64,000 nt of DNA from Fonsecaea monophora. Its lineage: Eukaryota; Ascomycota; Eurotiomycetes; Chaetothyriales; Herpotrichiellaceae. The DNA lies in assembly GCF_001642475.1 (NCBI RefSeq), contig NW_019174044.1, positions 1-64,000 on the forward strand. The letters are read 5' to 3'. A program made the position numbers and the translations under genes. Each line of letters begins with the position of its first letter. Position 1 is the stretch's first letter. Under the pieces are notes generated by a model, which worked only from the letters and a program-made list of their open reading frames with translations, did not search any database and was not told the origin of the DNA. Positions 56,562-64,000 of the stretch are shown here, in pieces.

Positions 56562-57089
56562 GATTGTTGTATCACCTTTTCGCGGGCGGGCGAACTGAAG
56601 ATGGATGTCGTCGACGCACAGCAACAATTCCACAAGGCGCAACAACTGGCACGAAACTTGAAGTGGGAGATCTCGAATTGTGGATATCGCCAAGATTTCG
56701 TTGTCACGTGCAGCGCTTTAGTCATGTGCCCTCGCGCAGGCAATCCCGCATCTTCACCTCTTCAACTTCACAAGCCACTAACACTACCGAGTACACCTTG
56801 TCTATGTTTATACTGGGGGCATCACTGTGATTAATCTTTCTGCCCGTTGCTCACTGATGCGCATCCTCTAAACTTCTATTTATTGTGCTGTCTCTTGCAC
56901 TTTGGTTTAGTTAGCGGTGGCTGAGCGCAACTCTGGGGTATTGATGCACCTTGGTCGGGGTGGAGGGAGCGGATGGCGCATGACTTGACTCTGATCGTGG
57001 CCTGACCATATCCATCCTCTACATTCGCTACCTTGTTTTTCTGTCCGCTTGATCTAATATCGGCCTCATCTCTTCCTTATTGAGTCGTC
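56562..57089. promoter_or_regulatory. Bidirectional promoter of PRT1 and the SWIB gene
   Basis: 528 bases between the two start codons. A CACGTG-containing stretch (TTGTCACGTGCAG near 56700-56712) is an E-box-like candidate for a bHLH factor. Otherwise unassigned. Confidence 0.45.
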
Positions 57090-58114
57090 ATGTCGTGTGA
57101 GTTGGTCTAGAATCACACAGATTCGATCTCACTAATCATAATCAGTGCCGCCAGAGGTCCGCGCGCGGTATACCACCATCATTGATTCGATCCTCGAAAG
57201 TGCGGATCTCACGACCATCACAACCAAGAAAATCCGGCAGGGGATACAGGATCAAGTCGAATACGACATAACACCGCAGAAGGTGGGTGCAGGTGCAGCA
57301 CGCGGGCAACATCCATAAACTGACAGTATGTAGAATGCGATCAGGGACTTGATCGGCGAGAGATTCGATCTCATCAATGAAAAGAGAAATGGCGAGACCA
57401 CGGTGATCCCATCTGTCGAGACAGCCGAAGTAGTCGAACCTTTCGCTCAGACTAATGGTGTCCACCATTCTTCCGCACAATCCTCGAGCTCGCCTACCAA
57501 AAGAGAGGCAGAGAGCGAAGATGTTTCGGATGTTATAGATGCACAACCTCCGAAGAAAAAGCAGAAATCTGTCATCGACGCAGATGCCGCATACGCTGCT
57601 CGTCTACAGGCTGAAGAAGACAAACTGGCGCGGCCCACTCGTGGTGGAGGGAGCCGAAAGACAGCTCCTGTCAAGAAGAAGAAAAGGTCGAAGAAGGACC
57701 GAGTGACTGGATCGGATGACTCAGACATCGATGGAGAGGAGCGCAAACAGAAACCCAAACGAGACACTGGTTTCCACGTACGTTATGGAGATATAATAGG
57801 GGTTGTACAAACACTAAGCAGACGCAGAAACCACTCAACCTTTCACAAGCACTGTCGAATCTATTCGACGGAGCAACGCAGGTGAGCATCTGGTTGCCGT
57901 ACGCTATGAGAATGCTAACCGCAAACAGCTGTCACGGCCGGAGACTACCAAACGCATATGGGCGTACATCAAAGCGAACGAACTTCAAGATCCCAGCGAC
58001 AAGCGCTACATCATTTGCGATGCGAGGATGCGAGACGTTTTCAAGCAAGACAAGGTCCACATGTTCACCATGACCAAGTTGATCTCGCAGCAAATGTACA
58101 ACCCTGATGAATGA
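57090..58114 (+). CDS. DEK-C / SWIB domain chromatin protein (Tri1/Uaf30-like)
   Basis: Five exons (57090-57096, 57146-57282, 57334-57777, 57822-57881, 57929-58114) give 277 residues. The first coding exon is only seven bases (ATG TCG T). Residues 1-65 form a DEK_C-like helical domain (PEVRARYTTIIDSILESADLTTITTKKIR ... YDITPQKNAIRDLI). The middle is disordered and very basic (PPKKKQKS, PVKKKKRSKKD), probably nuclear localisation signals. The C-terminal ~80 residues are a SWIB/MDM2 fold (LSQALSNLFDGATQLSRPETTKRIWAYIKANELQDPSDKRYIICD, ending MTKLISQQM). Yeast relatives are Uaf30, of the RNA polymerase I upstream activating factor, and Tri1. Two acceptors six bases apart before exon 4 (57821 and 57827) would include or skip Thr-Gln. 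Confidence 0.9.
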
Positions 58115-58902
58115 AGACTTGATGGCACTTTTGGAAACATCATTTGGGCAAGGCTGAGGACATCGAGACTCCAAAATTGCGTTGTTCCTCTGGAATTTAT
58201 GAGCCAATTTGAGCGGCACACAGGATTTGGAGTGACATTGGGCGTTCTGGTCCGTGAAGGGACGATTGGGGTTAGGACGGGTCAAAATCTCCAGAAGAGG
58301 TCGCATTTACTTGCATTTTCAGTTATGAACCTAGGCCACGGTGGCCGACTGATGAAAGCCGATATGGGAATATCAGATAGAACGATTGAGCTGAGAATTG
58401 ACGGCATTCTAGCTCGTAACTCCGCATTTTAGAACTGGCAGTCAGGAGGGCCCAGCCTCGCTGACTAAAGCACTCCACAAGCCTCTCGCTGCTTTCCCGC
58501 AATTTCGAGAGACATGCAAAGCGAATGACTCAGTGTGACTCGACAACGAACTGAGCTATACAGAATGAGGGAGACCAGCTCGTGATTTCCAGGTGGTTCT
58601 CTGTGGCCAACCCTTAGTCTAACCCGTTTTGAGCGGTGCCTCCAAAGGATTTATTACCATACAAGTAAAACGGCCAAAGAATGTGGCTTGATTGGTCGGT
58701 TCCTGAATGTTTGACTCCCTCTGGTCATGACATAACAGCCAACTATCACTACCCCACTATTGTTCTCTCGAATTATTTTGGAGGCCAAATAGCTTGATGT
58801 TGGTCGCCGAAGATATTATTCCACGCAACGCAATCCACCGATCCTTACAGGGACTCCGTTCTGCGACGCCTCATAGCACCCTTGAAACCCACGCACGTTA
58901 AC
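58115..58902. other. Intergenic, HEL2 promoter
   Basis: 3' flank of the SWIB gene and promoter/leader of the Hel2-like gene. No other feature is recognised. Confidence 0.4.
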
Positions 58903-61428
58903 ATGTCGAACTCCGCGACCGCCACCGAAGCAACCCCCTCCCCACGAGGAGCCCGCAGAGACGGGGCCAATCGCCCCAGTCAGCACAATCGTGCTGGATC
59001 CTACGATCGAGACTCATTTGATAACCGAGGTAGAGGGGCTGGAAATCGAGGTTCTAGAGGTTCAAGAGGAGGCAGAGGAAGGGCTAGGGGACGGGGAAGA
59101 GACGCCACATCTTCAACACCACTATCTCCAAGATCTGCAGCAGACACGACCTCTGGGAGACCGCCCGGAGGCGGCTTCGGTGCTCGCCTGTCCGAAGCTG
59201 CCTCACAAGTTGAAGGCGATTCAAGTGAACCTCATCCTCAAGAGAATGAAAATGAATCTGGACCGGCAGAAGAAGGGGAGTTGTGCTTCATCTGCGCCAG
59301 TCCTGTCGAGCATGTCTCTATTGCTCCGTGCAACCATCAAACATGTCACATTTGCTCCTTGAGGCTGAGGGCACTTTATAAGACACGAGCTTGTGCACAC
59401 TGCAGAGTACGTCCTCCTTTGGCATGAAAATCAAGCAGCAAACTGACCAGTGTGCAGACGGAGGCACCTTTTGTAATCTTTACCGACAATGCAGAGAAAC
59501 GTTACGAGGACTTCAAGGATGCTGAATTTGCCAAGATCGACGACAATTTGGGAATCAAATACGAAAAAGATATCATCCTGGAAGACACCATACTGTTGCT
59601 TCGATATAACTGTCCAGATAAGGATTGTGATGTTGCGTGCCTAGGATGGCCGGATCTGCACCGTCATGTCAGGAGCAAGCATGGAAAGGTAATGTGTGAT
59701 TTATGCACGAGAAACAAGAAAGTTTTCACCCATGAACACGACTTGTTCACGTTTGGCGAGTTGCGCAAGCACGAGAAGTTCGGCGACGATAACCCGGGAG
59801 CTGTCGACCAGTCTGGCTTTAAAGGACATCCTGAATGCGGTTTTTGCAAGCAACGATTCTATGGAGATGATGAACTTTATTCTCACTGTCGAGAGAAACA
59901 TGAGAGGTGTCACATTTGTGATAGACGGAACGGCGGGAGGAATCCGCAGTACTACCTCAACTACCAAGAACTCGAAAAACATTTTGCGGCGGAACATTTT
60001 GTCTGTCTTGATGCCGAATGTCAAGCCAACAAGACGAACGTCTTCGAGTCGGAAATGGACCTCAAGGCGCATCAGCTCGCCGAACACCCAAATGGACTTT
60101 CTAAGGATGCTCGTAGGGATGCTCGTCTTGTCGATCTGTCCGGTTTTGCTCTTCGAGAGCCCTACCAACCAGCTCGAAGAGGAGATCGAGCGAATCGCGG
60201 CACTGGAAGGGGTCGAGATCCAAATGCTGAACCACTACCAATATCAAGCGCTCAGCCACTTGGTCGTGCAGAGCTGGCGTATCAACGTCAACTGGCGATT
60301 CAAAGCTCTCAATCTGTCTCGAGTAGGAATTTTGGCGGCCAATTAACACAGACCACTCCCGTCACTCGCCGTCCGCCAGCGTCTCCACAACCGCCTTCAT
60401 CATTACCCACTGTCGAGAATCTCAGCGTTGAAGATAGGTCCACACCAGCTCCAGCCCTTACTCCTCAAGAACAAGCACGAGCTTTACGACACCAAGCAGT
60501 AACTGACCGCGCCACTTCGCTTCTTAAGAACGATAAGACGAAGCTGTCCCAGTTTCGGACCCATGTCTCGGCCTACCGCAGCGGCACTAGCTCTGCGAAC
60601 AACCTCATTGATTCATTCTTCTCTCTGTTCGACTGTCCAAGTTCAGAACTGGGCAAGCTCGTCCGCGAGCTAGCAGATCTGTATGAAGATGAAACAAGGC
60701 GCCAGGATCTACTGCAGGCGTGGAATAACTGGCGCAGTATCAATGAAGATTACCCCAGCCTCCCCGGCCCAAGTGGCACTCTCCCAGGCGTCTCGACCGG
60801 GCCCGTAACTTCTGGCCGAAGGGTGTTAACATTAAAGAAAAGCACGGCCCAGTCCTCCCGCTCAGCGGTGTCAAGACAAGGTTCTTGGGGCAATGCCATA
60901 GCTCCGGGAATAAGTCAAGAACCATTTCCTGCCTTATCACGGGCAGCAGAGAAGAGCGCTTCGCGTGCTGGTACATCTCGAGCAATTCCTCCCTCGTGGA
61001 CCACTACCCGCGCGTCCACAGCTACCACCACTACTCCAAGCATCATACGCTCGGGAGTACCAACGACAGCGTCCACGCTCCGTCAGAACACAAACACACG
61101 TAACCTCGCTCCTCCCCGACCCACAGAGGACGCCTTCCCCTCGTTGCCTGCTGCACCGAAACCAAACACTATGATGGCCGGCTTCAACACGCGGGGTTCA
61201 GTGAGATGGTTCGGGTCAGCTCCCGGATCAGGCACCACTACACCGGTGAATCCGTGGGGAAACGGAGGGCTCGCGCCCACACCAGCACAAGCACAGGCAT
61301 CTGGAGCTGCCAGTGCAGGTCGCCCGGAAGGAATCGGCGACAACATCGACGATGGTGAAGGGGCTTCATCGGGGAGAAGAAAAGGAAAAAAGGGAAAAAA
61401 GGGAGAGACGTTATTTCATTTTGGATAG
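58903..61428 (+). CDS. HEL2: RING E3 ubiquitin ligase Hel2 (ZNF598 homologue)
   Basis: Senses collided ribosomes and ubiquitinates 40S proteins to start ribosome quality control. Exons 58903-59406 and 59458-61428 give 824 residues. The N-terminus is RGG-rich (RGAGNRGSRGSRGGRGRARGRGRD), probably RNA-binding. The RING starts at CFICASPVEHVSIAPCNHQTCHICSL and is completed across the intron by CAHCR|TEAPFVIF, so the splice is essential. Next come the conserved C2H2-type fingers: CDVACLGWPDLHRHVRSKH, CDLC, CGFCKQRFYGDDELYSHCREKHERCHIC and CLDAECQANKTNVF. Then follow a disordered region, a helical segment and a Lys/Gly-rich end (RRKGKKGKKGETLFHFG), as in yeast Hel2. The ATG at 58903 was chosen over an upstream non-ATG opening. 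Confidence 0.94.
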
Positions 61429-61863
61429 AAATCGTCAAAGAAAGCCCGAGGTAACATATTGATGAAGCAAAACGTCGCTGGCACGGCACGAGTTGTGGAC
61501 CACCTTTCCGCATCAGGGGAAAGTGAGACAGAACACGAGGCACTTTGCTCACTGGTTTTCGTGATCGCCCAGGCGGAGTAGTGGAACACACTGGACGATT
61601 GTCAAGTCACCAAGGGAAAATCGTGGCGACAATATGAACAAATGAGAATGTATGTTCCATCTCAAGGCAGTACAAGCACGAGCGTCATATTGCAGGAACG
61701 AGATTCAAGGTTGAAATCCAGCTCTCACCCCAATCCTGTGTTCTTTGTTGTCTCAGCTGGCCCTTGGCTACCTGCATGTTCAGTCTGTAGCTCTGGCACA
61801 AGTGGATAGTTGATTGCATGTTTCTGTGTCAGTCCCTTGGTTCTTCGCCCAGTCAGCGGCCTT
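61429..61863. other. Convergent 3' flanks
   Basis: Between the stops of HEL2 (plus) and the right-edge orphan gene (minus). Nothing else is seen. Confidence 0.45.
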
Positions 61864-63905
61864 TCAATGACCCATTGCCTCGCCCTTGACGTACGGGGCG
61901 CACGTATAATCAACATCGTACTGAAGGTTGCCATTCCAGAACTCTCCGTCTCTCTCCAACTGATCCATTATTCTGATGGCACTCTTGACATCGGTGAATT
62001 CGATCGATACACAGCCATCTGGTGTGTAGCTGTACTCGACGACGTGTTGAGCATAAGGTGGCTTGATCTTGTATGGAATCATGTTGTAGGTGTATTCGTC
62101 TATGTTGCTGATGAGGATGATTCGGGATGCAGCAGCCTTGCCAAAAATGTTTCGTTCAAGCTCATCGTTTCGGGGATAGGTTGGATCTGTTGGCATCCAG
62201 CAGCGAACAGCAACTCCCTTTATCTTAAACCACTTCGAGTCAGTGGCTTCGCCTGGTACAGCTTCTTGATGTTTGATCATGTTGTGTGCAGATTCCTCAT
62301 AATTGAAGACGACTCGAGCAGTCATGAAGGTTGTGACTTTACCGATACGTGGAAATAGTTGGATGGACTCCAGGGAACCACCCTTGACAATGCTCAGCAC
62401 CTCCGGCAAGGTACTCCCGACTGGAATCTCGTCGATCATTACAGTGCGATAAGCGTCTGAGGTCCCAGCTGCGTCCTCGGGAAGGTAACGCACTGGATGG
62501 TCCATGAACGGGCTGTTTTGGCGCCAGGAAATCCCACATTCCCCGAGGGCTTGCCGCTTTTCTTGCTCACTTTCAAAGACAGGATTGTCTCTGTTGATCA
62601 ACCATTTCGGCTCCCCGCGAAGGTTGTCACCGACCTGTACCGTGATGCGACATTGTGACTGAGCTGCGGCAGGAGAAACCACGTTGTTGGCTAGCTGATC
62701 ATCGTGATCACCAGTGAGAGACGACGATGGGCGAAGCTTGCCATAGGACTCATTGTTCGAGGGCTTACTTGGTGAGTCCTGAAGCAGGAACGCCTCACCT
62801 TTTGTTAGGCCTACACCGTTTGACTATGGACGGTTAGTAACTCTTGACGGTAGTAATATTGAACAGACCTTTTCCTCCAGGGCCTGCGCCTTTGGATCAG
62901 TAGGTTTTTGCCCGTACTTTGCAATGAATGCTGCAGGCTGAGTCGTGAGTTAGTGTAAGCTTCCTACTCAAGATCAGCGACACGAGACTCACCAGCTCAA
63001 GGACGGGGTTTTGCGCAGTCTGCCATTATCAGTTGACACTCATCGAGGACGCTTGCATCCTACATCTCACTTACCAGAAGGCGAACTTGATTTAGGCTGA
63101 CCGTTGTAGCTTCCAGTCGTCGTTGAATATCATCTGAAGCGTTAACGGTGGTTTCCTTCTTTGATGCCTGCATGTTGCGCTTCGCTTCAACTTCTTCCTT
63201 CTCCATGACTTCTCCGACTGACTCTGGGGAGATATCGATGAGCTTGGCGATACCAGGACGACGTCTGGCAGGAGTCGCTGGGGGATTGCCGTCTTCTCCG
63301 TTGTCCTCGATCGAGAAGTGCTTGCGAAGAGTGCGCCGTAAAATAGAATCGGCAGAGTCGTCAAAAGTTGGCTTTTTTAGCAGGTCCAGATTGTAGAGCT
63401 GTGCATCATCAACGACATCGCCAGACGGAGGGACCGTCACATCAACAGCGTTCTCCTTGGCTGACAAACAATTTCCGGAACGTTCTTCTCCTGCATGTTG
63501 TTCCATTTCTTTACGCCCATGTCGACCCTTGGCGGCGTCTTTGACCTTCTGATATTCACGGTAAAACTCCCTTAAAGCTACCTCCTCGTCCTCCTCCGAT
63601 GGCTCGGTCTTTTGCCGTTCCTTGGTAGTATCTCCACGACCCTTACTTGCGTTGTATTTGATTATGGCTCCTAGGGTGTTGATCGTGGTTGTCATGCTCG
63701 CAATCTGTCGTCTGCTTTTCTCGAGCTCATCTTCCACCTCAACGCGCTGCTTAATCTGTTCGACCAAAGCCGCTTTGGTCACATTGTGAGCTTGCTGCTC
63801 ATTTGTGAGGGCCACAAATAACGTTTGACTGAAAGAAGTTGAGTCGGATGGGTTCTGGCTGGCGAACACCCCTGCTGCTGTGAATGTGGTGGATGTCGGA
63901 TCCAT
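61864..63905 (-). CDS. Orphan protein with coiled coil and RRM-like C-terminus, probably 5'-partial
   Basis: Four exons (63075-63905, 62993-63019, 62869-62937, 61864-62823) give 628 residues if the ATG at 63905 is the start. Two middle exons are only 27 and 69 bases. The joins give VRLL|TAQNPVLEL|PAAFIAKYGQ, then ALEEK|SNGVGLTKGE, all in one frame. The N-terminal third has a heptad-like helix (VEQIKQRVEVEDELEKSRRQIASM), followed by a charged disordered region. The C-terminal ~270 residues contain beta-alpha patterns such as YRTVMIDEIPVGSTLPEVLSIVKGGSLESIQLF, and SRIILISNIDEYTY, which look like two degenerate RRM folds. The frame stays open upstream of 63905 to an acceptor-like GTGTGCAG at 63945, with a GTACCT donor at 63986. 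A further 5' exon beyond the window is therefore likely. I do not recognise the family. Confidence 0.65.
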
Positions 63906-64000
63906 CACTGGATTTGGACCCTGGGATGACAGCACTTCTGAGAACTGCACACAATCAGCAAAACTAAGACAAAGACAGCCAGGTACTGAATGCAACTCTG

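Noticed and set aside
58006..58432. Short frames downstream of the SWIB gene
   Set aside because: They overlap the SWIB domain in another frame or lie in its 3' flank, with no supporting features.

Overview
The window is nuclear DNA from a filamentous ascomycete (Pezizomycotina). It has about 28 genes, mostly with short introns of 45-90 bases carrying GT..AG ends and CTAAC/CTGAC-like branch sites. It also has pyrimidine-rich leaders and typical fungal families (a hybrid histidine kinase, Vhc1- and Avt-type vacuolar transporters, fungal tropomyosin, Erv2, a DHA1 exporter). I cannot fix the order; a Eurotiomycete-type genome is only a guess. No transposon, CRISPR array, complete tRNA or rRNA was recognised.

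Left third (1-17 kb): an orphan coiled-coil gene, then three minus-strand genes (a DHA1-type MFS exporter, a secreted or membrane-anchored gamma-glutamyltransferase with six exons, and an acyl/aryl-CoA ligase ending in the peroxisomal signal SKL). A gene-free stretch of about 2.8 kb follows, then a soluble hybrid histidine kinase. This is the most accessory-looking part.

Middle (17-34 kb): a small one-pass membrane protein, mitochondrial methionyl-tRNA synthetase with a GC-AG intron, a divergent pair of vacuolar transporters (Avt3/4-like and Vhc1-like), mitoribosomal protein uS13m whose start codon is an exon of its own, an ER cyclophilin with two possible C-termini, and the RNA helicase Ded1.

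Right half (35-64 kb): an aldo-keto reductase, a Cys-rich orphan, Erv2, a branched-chain aminotransferase, a securin-like protein divergent from tropomyosin, Rrp17, SmB (with a 9-base micro-exon) divergent from ribosomal protein L11, a PPxY membrane protein, a Cep57/Ppc89-like protein, eIF3b divergent from a SWIB protein, the ribosome-collision ubiquitin ligase Hel2, and an orphan that probably runs off the right edge. Many of these serve gene expression (splicing, ribosome assembly, translation initiation, quality control), and several start back-to-back from shared promoters.

I did not find a clear new multi-gene system. The best leads are single-gene expression switches: alternative donors in the cyclophilin gene that would choose between a soluble HNEL form and a membrane-anchored form, an in-frame alternative first exon in tropomyosin, the SmB micro-exon, and an in-frame intron with a TA repeat in RRP17. 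Exon boundaries were set by hand from splice motifs, reading frame and remembered family conservation; none is confirmed by transcripts.
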